DNA of 64,000 nucleotides from Cymodocea nodosa (lineage: Eukaryota; Streptophyta; Magnoliopsida; Alismatales; Cymodoceaceae): the NCBI GenBank assembly GCA_036874045.1, contig CM072345.1, positions 1,381,501 through 1,445,500 of the forward strand, given 5' to 3'. Positions 23,844 through 35,577 of the stretch are shown here, piece by piece; the stretch's first letter is position 1, and the number at the start of each line of letters is the position of its first letter. A program made the position numbers and the translations under genes. A model generated the notes under the pieces. That model saw nothing but the letters and a program-made list of their open reading frames with translations. It made no database searches and was not told the DNA's origin.

Positions 23844-24792
23844 ATTGTATTGTTCGTCTACTTGTGTAAAATTGTATGAAATTGTATGATGTACTTGTAA
23901 TGTAATTGATTCATATTAATGAATATAATTTTTCAGATGCAATTTTCATACTTATTTGAATGTGAAATGAATAGAATTTATTGAATATTATGTAATTTGT
24001 GGAACTTTATGAATATGTAACAGATTTACAATTTGCTGAATGATAGGATAACTGCTTAAAAATTTCTGCATGTTATAAGGTAAAATGTAAATTCTACATA
24101 ACATAAAATGACCTGCAATTTAAATCTTTATATAATGTTTAGATTTAAATATATTTTAATCAAAATGAGGCATTAATGTCATAGATTTAACTTTATTACA
24201 GTTAGCAGAATGACAAAGAAAAATAAAAAAAAAGAGAATAGAAAACTTACGAGAGTGAAACTTAGAAGTTGCCAAGTGTTAACTCAACGAAGTAATTCCG
24301 TTGAGTTAACCGTAATTCCACGAGGTCAGTAATATAATATAAGGTCACTCCGTTGAGTTATCTGTAACTCAACGAAGTTAGTCCGTGGAGTTAGCAACAG
24401 TAATCGACTGTGTTCTGTTGAGTAATCTGTAACTCAACGAGGTTAGTTCGTGGATTAAGCAGAACGGTTATTCTTTTAACCACGAATGAAACTTTGTCAG
24501 TTTAGCGGTTACCAAAATTTGAAATTAGTAGTGGTACACGTACCCATTAAAACAAGAACCACGATGCACGTTGCAAGACACGTTCTTGCAACGAGATTTA
24601 TTCACTTTATGGATGCGCAGTATATATATGAAACAGAATGTTATTTACGAGTTACCAGCACTTTTAAGAGAAAGGAGGAAGCGTTAGAGGAACTGGAAGG
24701 AGAAGCAACTGATTCAACCTTCATCCGACAACAAATATTTATAGAATGGAAAGCTTCAGACTAGTATGTAATTAATCTTCTATTATTTATTT
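23844..24792 (+). promoter_or_regulatory. Spacer before gag of B: hairpin cassettes, TATA-like site, donor
   Basis: Homologous to 16573-17530 in A. Holds inverted repeats at 24280-24460 with GTTGAGTTA and TAACTCAAC arms, a TATATATATG at about 24621-24630 and a donor-like A|GTATGTAA at 24764. The open frame 24486-24764 is in this spacer and shows no recognisable domain. Confidence 0.5.
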
Positions 24793-26136
24793 ATGAGCAC
24801 ATGGACTCATTCTCTAAGCACTAAACGATTAGTAAGAACACCTATCTAGGAATTTTCATTGCAGAGGGGTACTGAAAAATTTTCTGAACTGAACTTTAAC
24901 AAAATTCTTTGGGGTGTAGCTAACCTTTCTTTAAAAGAGAACGTAGAGATGGCTACTCTAGTAGAAAAACCATTAGGAGAGATTCTGTATCCTGAATTAA
25001 TTGATGAACCTTCATGTATTCAATTGCCAAACTTTGAGGGAGATAGGTTTGAAATAAAATCTAATTATATTAGTCAATTGCCACATTTTCATGGATTAGA
25101 AAGAGAGGATGCCTATTATTTCCTTAGAGAATTTAATGAAGTTTGTCAAATGATGAGAATGCCGAACATGAGTATAGACGCTATTAAACTTAGATATATC
25201 CCTTTTGCTTTAAAAGATACAGCTAAGAGATGGTTATATACTCTATCGCTTGATTCAATTTCTACATGGACTGAATTTTGCTCTATTTTTTAGGAAAAAT
25301 ACTATCCAACACATCAAACGATTAAAAAGAAGAAAGAAATATTAATGTGTAGCCAAAAACAGGGTGAATCATTTTGGAAATATTTTGAAAGATTTAAAGA
25401 TTTACTGACTCAATGTCCACATCATGCAATGAGTAAAGCACAATTAATAGGCATAATTTATGAAGGCATAGATGTTTCAACGAAATCTTTATTAGAATTT
25501 ACTTGTCAAAATGGATTTTTAAAATTATGTAGTGAAGAAGCATGGGCATATTTAGAAAATTTTGCAAAAAGAACTGTACAGTGGAAAAATTTGGCTGAAG
25601 CTATTGCAGATAAAAGATTATTGCCAAGAGGAATGCATGAAATAGATTCCAATACTATGCTTGAGGTGAAACTAAATGAATTAACAAAGAAAATAGAAGA
25701 GTTATCATTAAATCAAAAGCTAGTAGAAAAGAATACAAACATAAATGACTTAGATATTATTTATGCTAGAAACCAGAGAGATAACTTGGGAAATTTTTAT
25801 AATCCTAATTGGAGAAATCACCCAAATTTATCTTGGAGAAACAACAATTTCCAGGGAGGAGAAAATATAAATGAGAAGAACATAAGTTATGAAGTATTAA
25901 TTGAACAAGGAGCTAGAATAGAGAAATTAGAAAAGATAATCCAACAAGTAAACAATCGTCTAGAATTTATATTTGGAAATGCTATAAATCAAAATTAAAA
26001 TAGAAATATACCACTTAGACAGAAGGAACCAATGGAAGTTAGACCTACTAGAGGATTGCCAATACAAGCTATACCTAATATTATCCATAGAACGGTTAAT
26101 GAAATTGATACCTCTTCTGGGAGGGCAACTGAATGA
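24793..26136 (+). pseudogene. gag (capsid) ORF of element B
   Basis: A 448-codon frame starting MSTWTHSLSTK, the most complete gag in the window. The capsid domain covers about residues 75-210: SQLPHFHGLEREDAYYF, IKLRYIPFALKDTAKRWLY, ISTWTEFCSIF, GESFWKYFERFKDLL, as in Athila gag. It is followed by EEAWAYLENFAK and a C-terminal region with coiled-coil character (EELSLNQKL, IEKLEKIIQQVNNRL). In-frame TAG codons at about residue 19 (near 24847), at 25291-25293 and at about 25996 break it. No zinc knuckle is in this ORF; in element A the knuckle is in the separate upstream pol ORF. Confidence 0.85.
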
Positions 26137-26204
26137 AGTAGCATATCTGAAGCAACTATCTGTATGTATATATGTTTTTATTTTTATTTTAAGTTAATAG
26201 TATC

Positions 26205-26322
26205 GTAGAGTTAATTTTTAACTCAACGAACTTAGTCCGTTGAGTTATGCCTTAACTCCACAAGGGTGTGCAGTAGTTATGTTAATTTTTGTCTCTACTA
26301 AATTTTTGTTTTTATTTTATAG
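26205..26322 (+). promoter_or_regulatory. Hairpin cassette and splice acceptor before the F-box ORF of B
   Basis: AACTCAACGAACTTAG and CCGTTGAGTTAT arms at about 26219-26250 form the cassette. A pyrimidine/T-rich run ends TTTATTTTATAG at 26322, ten bases before the ATG. A matching acceptor (TATACAG, 21097) precedes the F-box ATG in A. Together with the donor before gag this resembles the arrangement that makes a spliced env message in retroviruses. Confidence 0.45.
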
Positions 26323-26331
26323 AATCGACAA

Positions 26332-27471
26332 ATGGAATTAATGCAATTACCGTTGGATGCACAAAGGGAAATACTAAGTAACTTGTCAGCTAAAGATCTG
26401 TGCAGGATGTGTTATGTATCAAAGGAAATTAAAGACTGTATTAAAGAAAAATATTTTCAGGGACTACAAGCTGCAAAAATGACTAAGATTAGAGATGGAT
26501 TCATATGGAGGTCATTTAATCGTAGTTCAAATACCCATGAATATCTAGCTATAGAAGAAACTACTGGAACTCCACCCAATGCATTAGAAGGAATGAGTCA
26601 TATTATGGGGATAGATGAAGGATTAATCATATACAAGACGAGACCAAGGCATGCAAGTTTATCATTACCTGAGATTTTGATAAGAAATCCTATAACAGGA
26701 GAAGAATGTAATATAGGAAGACCTAATATATTTGAAGCACCAATTGAAAATTGTGGGTCAACTTTAATATTTTCTGATAAAAATTCTGCAATTCCTGAAA
26801 AATTATATTATTGGAGACCTACAGGAAATTGAGGCGAAGATTTACGCTTAAGTGTATATAATTTTCTGAACAGATCTTTGAATGAAAACATTATAATATA
26901 TCTAGGACAGAAATCATTAATTAACCAAACACATGTCATACTAGATGGTTATATTTATTTAGTCACAGAGATATCAATAGCATATAGATTTGATTTATAC
27001 ATAGTGAGCATAGACAGTTATGATGATTATACAGAAATTTTACCTGTACCGAGTGAAATAGCTAAACCACCATCTGAAAAATTGAATAAAATCCAAATAG
27101 GAATGTGGTATAATGAAAAAGATGATCCTACTTTATGTCTAATAAGATGGTGAGATGAACTGATGAAATTTCAAATATGGATTATGGAAGACATGAATGA
27201 ATGGAAGTGGGAAGAGGAGTATATTGAAATAGATGTAGAAATAGAAACTGCTACATTACCCTAGAACCAGAAAGGATCCATTTCTGCATTACATATCATT
27301 AATGGTAATACACTCGTATTTGAAATTTATAATATATTGCATGTTTACAAATTAAAAAGGACCAAGAACTGCATTAAAACAGAATTAATAGCAAGAAGAA
27401 CTATGCCTAAAAAGTTTGCTTGGACTGATACATTTATTCCATTTGTTTCTACTTTTCAATCATGTTCTTAA
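26332..27471 (+). pseudogene. F-box/FBA protein ORF captured by element B
   Basis: A 379-residue frame ending TAA at 27469-27471. Residues 1-45 are an F-box (MELMQLPLDAQREILSNL, AKDLCRMCYVSKEIKDCI). The rest looks like an F-box-associated domain: EILIRNPITGE, KLYYWRPTGN, VILDGYIYLVTEI, FDLYIVSIDSYDDY, QIGMWYNEKDDPTLCLIRW, FQIWIMED and AWTDTFIPF. Two Trp codons have become TGA (26830, 27151) and a TAG follows at about 27262. Known of the family: such proteins select substrates for SCF ubiquitin ligases. The intact-frame segment at 31050-31552 in A is clearly homologous. A host origin with later maintenance in the element is inference. Confidence 0.85.
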
Positions 27472-29196
27472 GCTGTGATTTTGTGTGTTTAATGTTGTGT
27501 ATTCTGTATTTATTTTTATAAAAAAAAAAAAAAAAACAAACAAAGCAAAATATCAATCCAGTTTGTTGGTATCTGTTCTAGGAAACCAACTGGCTTGCTT
27601 GTGAGCCACCGAAGGCATAGAAGCCTGGGTTCCACACAAGACACTGATTTATTAATACTTGTTAAATGTTATTTTGTTTTATATTCTATGTTTATCTAGG
27701 AATGAAAAGTTTTTCAGAATCAAAAATCGAAATATGCAGAAAGAGATACAAATGGAACAAGGTATGTAACCAATTACTTATCCTGAATTTTAAATCAAAC
27801 AAAACTTTATTCATGCCTGCTACAATTACTGTACTTATTGTCAAATCTTTTACATTGAGGACAATGCAAAATGTAGGTATGGGGGGGAGGTAATTAAAGT
27901 AACAGTCATGTAAGTTTGTTAATTAAAGGAATTAAAATGGTACTACAAAGTTTTGAGGAAATTGAAAATTTTTATGAAATTGCTGTAACTATTCGATAAT
28001 TGAGACTGTAAAATTTTTATAAACTGCTTGAATGTTATATTTAGAAGGCTATAGAAGATACTATAGAATTTATTATTTATGTAAATCTAGATATAGTATC
28101 TTATGATTTTTTTGAATTTCATGAGTTTAACAGTTTCACGATTTTAAAATGAAATCAGAATATTTAATGCTTAATCAGAGAATTATCTGAAGTCCTGAAG
28201 GAGCTGAGATGTGAATTCTAGATTAAATGAAACACATATGATGAAAGATACATTTACTTTGACTGATTGAACTTGTAGAATGATTTATGTGTAGATCTTA
28301 TTAAACTACAGATAAAGTATGAACATATTGTTATGGATTCATATCTTTAGTAAATGATAGAAGCAGAATTATATGAGATTAGTGTTTTACTACATTTGTA
28401 TTAATGAAATACATGCATATACAATATGTGATTAATGCTTTGTTTTGTGTGTGCATTTATATATTTTTTTTAAAAAAAAAAAAAATTGAGAGTTTATTGA
28501 CTTGTTTGATCACGAGCCTTTTGTACTTGAGCAGATAGGTATGTAAGGATTGTTGACCTAAAAAAGGACTCTGAAAATCTGGCAACCTAAGATCTTGATC
28601 AAATCTGGGATTGTTGACTGAAAGCTCGTTACATGGGTACATTAGAAAGCTCTTGCATGATTCAAGCTTGTCAAATTAACTTTTAAAGTACAAAAAAAAA
28701 AAAAACCATATACTATTTTGAAAGGATACAAGTGTTTTGTGAAATACAAATATCTTATGATTCGAGTATATTTTCTATTATCTAGAATTGCTGAAATATG
28801 AATTTGGAATTGACTTTTGAAGTTGTTTAATGGAAATACAATTCTTTATTCTACTTGTCTTAATCAGATTGAATTGGATTGTACTTTAATTTGTATGTTG
28901 TTGAAATTTCTTCTGGAAAAACTTATTGGAAAATTCAGGATTATAGATGATGAAAAGAAGAACAAACGATAATATAATTAACACCTATATGAAGATGATA
29001 TACTTTGTATGTAATTTACATATATTCTAAATATCTTTGCAGGTTGATTATTGAAACTTACAGAATATATGTTTATGCTAAACAGAAGAAAAAAAAAAAA
29101 ACGAAAGGGGGAGAATTAATTCTAGCACTTTTTGAAAGACCAATTAATTAAATCTTAGTTTGCTAAAGGACTAGCAAAATTTAGGTATGGGGGAAG
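27472..29196 (+). other. 3' non-coding tail of element B with conserved block and two polypurine tracts
   Basis: Holds, in order: a conserved stretch GGCTTGCTTGTGAGCCACC at about 27590; CATTGAGGACAATGCAAAATG followed by the purine tract GGTATGGGGGGGAGG (27878-27892), as seen after integrase in Athila elements; a block of about 1.1 kb; a purine run AAAGGGGGAGA near 29105; and the terminal polypurine tract GGTATGGGGGAAG directly before the LTR at 29197. The core at 28488-28686 matches A (43484-43683) and, surprisingly, the copia element (36859-37057). No protein is encoded. Confidence 0.7.
28488..28686 (+). repeat. Conserved non-coding core, copy in element B
   Basis: About 199 bases starting GAGAGTTTATTGAC and ending CAAATTAACTTTTAA, with CACGAGCCTTTTGTACTTGAG and a donor-like ATAG|GTATGTAAGG inside. 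By eye roughly nine in ten positions match the copies at 43484-43683 and 36859-37057; sequence on either side is less similar. TTTGATCA and TGATCAAA arms inside could pair as RNA. Function unknown. Confidence 0.75.
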
Positions 29197-31044
29197 TGTT
29201 TAGAATGAAAAAGTGCATATTATTAACGGTTAAATGATGGTTAATTGCATAATATTTAGCTTATCATATGAGAATTAAGCCATTATGTTATAATTGTACT
29301 GTTATATGCTTTAATTGAAGAATCTGCTTAATTTTGGGGAATTAATGTTAATTTAGTACATTTATGAATTGTCGGTAAATTGCAAGCTGTGAAATTCCTA
29401 AGTATCCGAAAATGCATCTGAGCATCGGATAGTTATACCTGTAACTCTCCGGAATGTTATTTTATGTTTAAACTACTGCTGACACGTGTTGAGAGCTGGT
29501 AGATTTACTTACGTTATAACTCGTTAAGTTAGTATAATTGCACGCGTTGAGTTACATGAAAATACACTAAGGCAACACGTTAGGTTAGCGTTATAAACTT
29601 AAGTTGTTATTTTTGCACGTGTTTTATAGTTAAATCAACGAAGGAAGTCCGTTAAGTTATCTGTAACTCCACAGACTATATATTTTCTAATATGCCACTG
29701 TAGCGGTTGTAGGAACAAACAGTTGGAAGGAAAAACCACGTTTGCACGTATCACGCAGGAATTCAATCGCGTAGGAGAAAGAAATCATCGCCGTTGTTCT
29801 AAAGGAAGGAAATCCAACCGACCATTCAAGCAGAAGTAGTTACCACTGAAGAAATATAAAAGAAAAGAAGAAAAAAAAGAGTGTGATCGATGGACGACTA
29901 GTGTATATAGAGGAGGAGCATTGAGCTTTCTATAGACAGTATCGGCGATTCTCCGAAGTATCACACCAACCATCGTATCACCACCATAATCACCAATCAT
30001 CGGAGGTTTGTGAGGATACTTGCCTGATGTCGGGTGGATTCCGAGCCAAACACAGTGCTTGACAACTACTGTGAGGAGTGATCGCGTCGCGGGAAGGGAA
30101 GACATTTTCACCAAGCGCCGACTCATATTTCAGGAGATCGTAAAACTTTTAGCTTTGGCTTCGGGTTGATGCCTGTATGCTAAAGAGGAGATCATCTTGC
30201 AATTCTGGACTTGTGATTCTATAGGGAGAGGAGACAAAATTGTAAGTGGTTCAATTTTCAGTGGTGTAATCGCGTTGCAAGTAGTGTCGAAAGTATTTAC
30301 TGTCAAGTGAAATTACTTTACATTTCACCTTTCGCCCATCACATCAAAACAAAAATACCAAAAACAATTTATCTTTGTTTGTATGTTGTATTTGAGTGTT
30401 GTATTGTTGGTGTTGTATCGTGATTAATGTTGTCTGTATCAATTTTATGATTGTTTTATGTTAGTTTTAATTTTACAGTTTACTGAAATTGGTTCGTACA
30501 AAACAACTTAAAGATTTTAATGGTTACTGTTTGAATCATTTGAATGTTAGTATTGCATAATGATAAATCCAATGTTAACTAGCATTAAAAAGCTTAATTG
30601 ATGTTATTTACAATCTGTGGAATCGCCCAATGGTTGGCTGAATTTCTCTGTAATTAGCAGTATTATAAAGAAGAGATAGACTCATCAAGTTAACTTAAGT
30701 CCATGAGGATAGTCCGTTGAGTTATCCATAACTCAATGAACTTAGTCCGTTGAGTTAACTGTAACTCAACGGAGTGCTTATTGAATATAAATTTGAATTG
30801 TTCACAATCAAACATTTCTTAAATTCGTCAGCAATTCCCTATGGGATCGACCTGTACTTACACATTGATATAATAGACACTGTGCACTTGCAGTTAAAGT
30901 ACAAATTGGAATTAATATCTAAATTGTATTAAAGGTTGTTTGTTTACTTCTAAAAGAAAGAATAGGCATAAAGATAAATTAACTAAGTAAAAATAGAAGT
31001 AACAAATCCAGTTTTTCTAGTGTAGTGCTGGAAAAACACGAAGA
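29197..31044 (+). repeat. 3' LTR of element B
   Basis: Starts TGTTTAGAATGAAAAAG right after a polypurine tract and extends to the GTCAG target repeat. U3 contains one GGATAGTTA/TAACTCTCCG pair and a block (29518-29630) shared with the copia LTRs. A perfect 12-bp stem with a 4-base loop is at 30746-30773 (arms TCCGTTGAGTTA and TAACTCAACGGA). The last bases (AACACGAAGA) deviate from the CAAACA ending of other copies. Confidence 0.85.
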
Positions 31045-31049
31045 GTCAG

Positions 31050-31736
31050 CTTTAATATTTTCTGATAAAAATTCAGCCATTCCTGAAAAATTATATTATT
31101 GGAGACCAACTGGAAATTGGGATGAAGATTTATGCTTAAGTGTGTATAATTTTCTAAATAGATCTTGGACTAAAAATACTATGATATATCTAGGACAGAA
31201 ATCATTAATTGATAACATGCATGTCATACTTAATGGATATATATATCTAGTCACAGATATATCAGTTGCATTTAGATTTGACTTATACATAGTAAGCATA
31301 GACAGTTATGATGATTTTATAGAAATATTACCTATATCGAGTGATATAGCTAAACCACCTACTTCAGAATACGATCAAATTCAATTGGGAATGTGGTATA
31401 ATGAATATGATGATCCTACTTTATGTCTGATAAGATGGTGGGATGAATTGAAGAAATTTCAAATATGGATTATGCAAGACCTAAATGAATTGAAGTGGGA
31501 AGAAGAATATATTGAAGTAGATATAGAAATAGAAACAACTACATTATCTTGAAACACAAGAGGATCCCTTTCTGCATTTCATTTTATTAATAGTAATACA
31601 CTTATATTCAGTATTGATAACATACTGCAAGTTTACAAGTTAAAAAGGAAAGTAAATTGCATTAAAATAGAATTAATAGCAAGAAGAATTATGTCTAAAA
31701 AGTTTGCATGGATTGACACGTTTATTCCATTTGCTA
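31050..31736 (+). pseudogene. F-box protein ORF of element A, C-terminal half
   Basis: Continues the frame broken at 21534. It is intact through SALIFSDKNSAIPEKLYYW, SVYNFLNRSWTKN, GYIYLVTDISVAFRFDLYI, QLGMWYNEYDDPTLCLIRW and FQIWIMQDLNELKWEEEY to a TGA at 31550-31552. Similarity to B continues past that stop to AWIDTFIPFA at 31736, where the copia element is inserted. The last codons, up to a TAA at 42475-42477, lie beyond it. Both Trp codons lost in B are intact here, so the two copies decayed independently. Confidence 0.8.
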
Positions 31737-33490
31737 TGTTGAGTATTTTTGTTTTGATGATGTGTGCTGAATGAAAATAATCATATTTGCTCAATTACTA
31801 TTGCTTGTGAAAAGAAATTAAAATCGTCAATTAATATAGAAAAAGCTTATTGATATAAATACTTGTCTATATTGGATCTGAAGTTAATAATTAGTCGTTT
31901 CGTTGCATTAATTTCTCATTTAGCTAAACGTTAAGTTAACGTGTGGTTTTATTGAAAAGCATGATATGTTTTAAAGTTATATCTTCTATATCATGAACAG
32001 TGCACATTTAGACAACTCGTTAAGTTAGAGTTTTGTTTGTATAGAGGTCACGTGAGAATTCGTTAAGTTAGAGGCTTAAAGGTTAAAATAGGTCACGTAA
32101 TAACTCGTTAAGTTAGTGAGTAAAAGAAAAGACGAACTCATTAAGTTAGTGTTATACACGTGGTGAAATTATAAGTTACGAATGTTGTATTGTATCACGT
32201 GAGGTGCACATGTTTAACTCGTTAAGTTAACATAACTAAACGTGTTGAGTTGCTATATTGAATACTAAGGCAACACGTTAGATTAGCGTTATAAACTTAA
32301 GTTGTTATTTTTGTACGTGGTAAAATTGTTATTATAAAAACATTTGTGTATTACTAAATCAGTGAGTTAAAGTTTTTCAAAGACTTACAGTCGTAACTAT
32401 CCAAAAGGTAACTTAAGTCATGTTTTCAGGTCTTGACATGTGTCTCACTAGTTTTATAATATAAAGAGTTTTTCGGTGACTTACATCTATAACTATCCGA
32501 AACTTAAACTGTTTTCAGTGAGTTATCGTTTAACCTTCCGAAAGAAAGGTTAAGCTGGTTCGTTGAGTTAGCATAACACCATGAACTTAGTTCGTTGAGT
32601 TAGCTACAGTACTTGTCACGTGAAATGGCACATGAGGAACTCGTTAAGTTAGAAACGTTAAGTTATATATATATATTTATGTTACTCGTTTAGTTAACAT
32701 TAAAGTAACAACTTCTTATTACACTGATGAAAAATTTTTGGACGAGAAAGTTTATTTTGCAGGAAATTTTTCAGAGATCTAAGACTAATGATTAAAGGAA
32801 ATTTGAAATATAAACATGGGTTAGAACGTGTGTGTTTCGATGAAGGAAAAAGAAAGACATGGAGAAGTGGAAAACTGGTAGTGATTAAACGTGGAGGATA
32901 TACATGAAATGAAGATACAGTATAAAAGGCATAGAGTTCTCGTTGATCAAACCATCCTTGCACACAAAATGAAAATCTTTTCAAGGATCAAACCATCCCT
33001 ACACACCAAAAGAAAAATCTTTTTCAAGGATCAAAAGCACCTCTTTGGGCAAAATCTCTCAAGTGGAAGAAAATTCAGTGAAACATAAAAAGGTAAGATT
33101 TTCGTCACTGAAGATTTGAAGTATCAGAAAAAAGCAAATTCGGTGAACCATAAAAAGACAAGATATCTGTCACTGAAGAATTGCTGAAGAAGAAAGAAGA
33201 AGAAGAAGAAGAAAGATCTCAAATAGGGAGAAATGTTTTAAATTCCACAAATTAGTTTTCTCTGTTTGTAGTTATGAAATTGTATAGATGAAACATGGTA
33301 TCGAAATATAATTGCATCTACAATTTCTAAGGAGAATTGAATTGTATATTGTAATTGAAACCTTGAATAAAAATGATTTTATGAAAACAATGTCTCGACT
33401 TGTTTTTGAGTTTTAAAGTTTCAATTATATTTCAAAAAATATTAAAAATACACAATTCACCCCCCTCTTGTGTAGCCATACGATCCTACA
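31737..33490 (+). repeat. 5' LTR of the copia element
   Basis: Starts TGTTGAGTATTTTTG and ends GATCCTACA. U3 has at least six AACTCGTTAAGTTAG-like motifs between 32010 and 32650 and a block at 32212-32335 shared with the gypsy LTRs. TATAAAAGG at 32921-32929 is the likely promoter. A GAA-repeat lies near 33190-33215. The minus-strand open frame 32700-32984 is a by-product of the LTR. Confidence 0.9.
32921..32929 (+). promoter_or_regulatory. TATA box of the copia LTR
   Basis: TATAAAAGG, repeated at the matching place of the 3' LTR (GTATAAAAGGCATAG near 41880) and, as TATATAAGG, in the old LTR piece at about 48583. Downstream CATAGAGTTCTC is conserved in all. Confidence 0.65.
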
Positions 33491-33492
33491 AG

Positions 33493-33504
33493 TGGTATCA
33501 GAGC
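33493..33504 (+). other. Primer-binding site of the copia element
   Basis: TGGTATCAGAGC, two bases after the LTR end, complements the 3' end of plant initiator tRNA-Met, the standard primer of Ty1/copia elements. Confidence 0.9.
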
Positions 33505-33690
33505 TTTGTTAATAATCTTTGATATAAAATCTATACCAACTTATTTAATATCATTGCTAATTCTACCTTCCTTGTTTTTAAACAGAAATTAATATCTGAG
33601 CATACGTCTAACTTTCTTGATTTAAGACTCAAGTTGTTTTAAAGCTTTTAGAATGTTTAAAATCAAATAGGTTGAAAAATCTAAGGTAAG

Positions 33691-34708
33691 ATGGCTACTG
33701 GAAATGGTAATTTTTCTTAATTTAGATTCTGATATATCTACTGATTCTGACGAGGATTTGATTTTGCTAACTAGGAAATTCAAGAAACCATGGAAAGCTA
33801 GGAAACAACAAAAGAACAAAAATGATAAACCCTCAACGTCAAAATCACTGAATGACAAGAATTCTTCATCTAGAAAGTATGTATGTTATAACTATAAGAA
33901 ATCTAGACATCTTTCTCCAGATTGTCCTATGAGGAAAAATGAAAAGCAAAGTAAGACAAATCAGAAGAAGACAGCTCAGAAAACTCAGAAAAAGTTTTAC
34001 AAGAAAAAGGCTTTGAAGGTCACTTGGGATGACACATCTGAAGAGTCTGAATCTAAGGAATCAGAATCAAAATCTTCACATTCAGAAGAAGAACAAGAGT
34101 TAGAAGACGTTGCTCATGTGTGCTTCATGGCAAATGAGTCTGAGGTAATATCTGATCCTGAAAGTCATTCAGATTTCAACTTTGATGAATTATTATGTGC
34201 TTATCATGCATTATTACAAAAACTTAAAGTATGTAAACAGGAAAATAAGAATATTAGAAAATCTTCATCCATTATGGAAGAAGAAACTTGTTTTGTGTCT
34301 ACTACTTTAGAAAAGTTTAAATGTGATAATGAAAATCATGCTAGAGATTTGCAAAAATTTAGATTTAGTGAATGTATCTTGCATGAACAAATACAAAATA
34401 TAAATGCTGAAAAATTAAAGATAGAATCTGAAAATGAAATGTTGAGAAACAATATAAATGAACTTGAATTAGAGATAGATAAATTAAAACTGAGAGGGCA
34501 AGATTTAAATTCTTCCATTGAGAAATGGAATTTAAGTCAATCTAAGTTAGACAAACAAACTAGTACCCCTGCGGTGTCTTATAAATTTGGCTTAGGATTT
34601 GATTATCCTGAATATCCTGAATCTCAAGCCAATAAAGGATTTATTAGTTGCAGTTCAAGTAAATCTAAGAGTAAAATTCCTTTTATTATGAAACAAGGTA
34701 ATAAATAA
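33691..34708 (+). pseudogene. Copia gag, capsid region deleted
   Basis: The normal start MATGNGNFS at 33691 reads into a TAA at 33718. From 33704 another frame gives the C-terminal part of SIRE gag: acidic DSDISTDSDEDL, a basic stretch, a zinc knuckle with the second Cys changed to Tyr (CYNYKKSRHLSPDC), an acidic region, and a coiled coil (about residues 170-270). The capsid part between start and acidic region is missing, so a deletion fused the first nine codons to the tail out of frame. No particle-forming protein is expected. Confidence 0.8.
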
Positions 34709-34765
34709 GTAGAAGTAGGTATTTCAAGGGATGAATCATGCAGTAATAATATAAATCAATGTGAT

Positions 34766-35540
34766 TTGTCAAATTGTACTTCTAACATGACTACAAATGT
34801 TTCTAAAAATCTTGTTTCTTGTTCTAGAAATTCAATTTCTAATGTTTCTAAAATTTCAGACAATTATAGTAAACTGAAAATTCAGAAACCTAAGCATGTA
34901 ATTCAATACACTGGTATTAGACCAATTACTCATTCTGCATGTGATAAAACTAAAAATTCTTATGCGGAAAAAGATTTTGTATGTACGAAAAATTTTAATA
35001 CAAGTAGAAAATCTTGGTATGAACTTATTGAAATGTATAAGTATAACCAAAATAAATTAACATCTGATAAAAATCTGTTTGGTCTTGATTATACTACATC
35101 TGAAAATAAAAAGAATGATTGTAAAAGTAATAATGTTATATGTGAGTATGATGCTAATGATAAATCAATAGTACTTACAACTAATAAGAATATAAATGAT
35201 AATGTTAAACTATTTTTAAACAAAAAGAAGAAATATACGTTTAATGAACTTGGTCCTCAACAACATTGGGTACCAAGAAAAAGTTTTTCTTAATTTGTGT
35301 TGTAGGAGGAAACAACATCAAAATGGATCTTGGACAGTGGAGCGTCAAGTCACATAACCTGACAGAAAAGTCTATTACAAAATTTTACAAATACCATGAA
35401 AGGAAGTGTAACATTTGGAAACAAAAGCAAAGATAAAATCATAGGTATGGGCAATGTTCAAATAACTCCTACTTGTGTTATTTTGAATGTACTATATGTA
35501 GAAAACCTAGGATTTAATTTGCTGTGTCATAAATAGATAA
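34766..35540 (+). pseudogene. Copia gag-pol linker and protease remnant
   Basis: A 175-residue Asn/Ser/Lys-rich frame (34766-35293) ending in GPQQHWVPRKSFS is the linker before protease in SIRE elements. After a stop, WILDSGASSHIT near 35322-35360 carries the catalytic DSGA motif of the copia protease. MKGSVTFGNKSKDKIIGMGN and a broken end follow. The sequence then jumps to the end of RT, so integrase and most of RT are absent. Confidence 0.8.
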
Positions 35541-35577
35541 AGGTATATTTTTAAATCTGAAAAAATATACAGATAAA

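Larger units (their letters stand above)
21535..31044 (+). mobile_element. Element B: internally deleted gypsy relative nested in A
   Basis: Two related LTRs (21535-23281 and 29197-31044) flank TPD (partial), gag, F-box and a non-coding tail ending in a polypurine tract. Perfect target repeats GTCAG occur at 21530-21534 and 31045-31049; removing B joins the F-box ORF of A. The 5' LTR lacks its last 70 or so bases and runs straight into the middle of TPD, so primer site, pol and the first half of TPD are gone. It is therefore non-autonomous. LTR divergence in a sampled stretch is roughly 4 percent by eye, mostly transitions. Confidence 0.87.

Noticed and set aside
29785-30126. Antisense frame (SGKYPH...PPMIGDYGG) open in several LTR copies (also 22179-22469 and 46010-46351)
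   Set aside because: Conserved only as part of the LTR, with amino-acid changes that show no bias towards silent sites by eye; no domain and no start context. It cannot be excluded, but nothing supports a gene.
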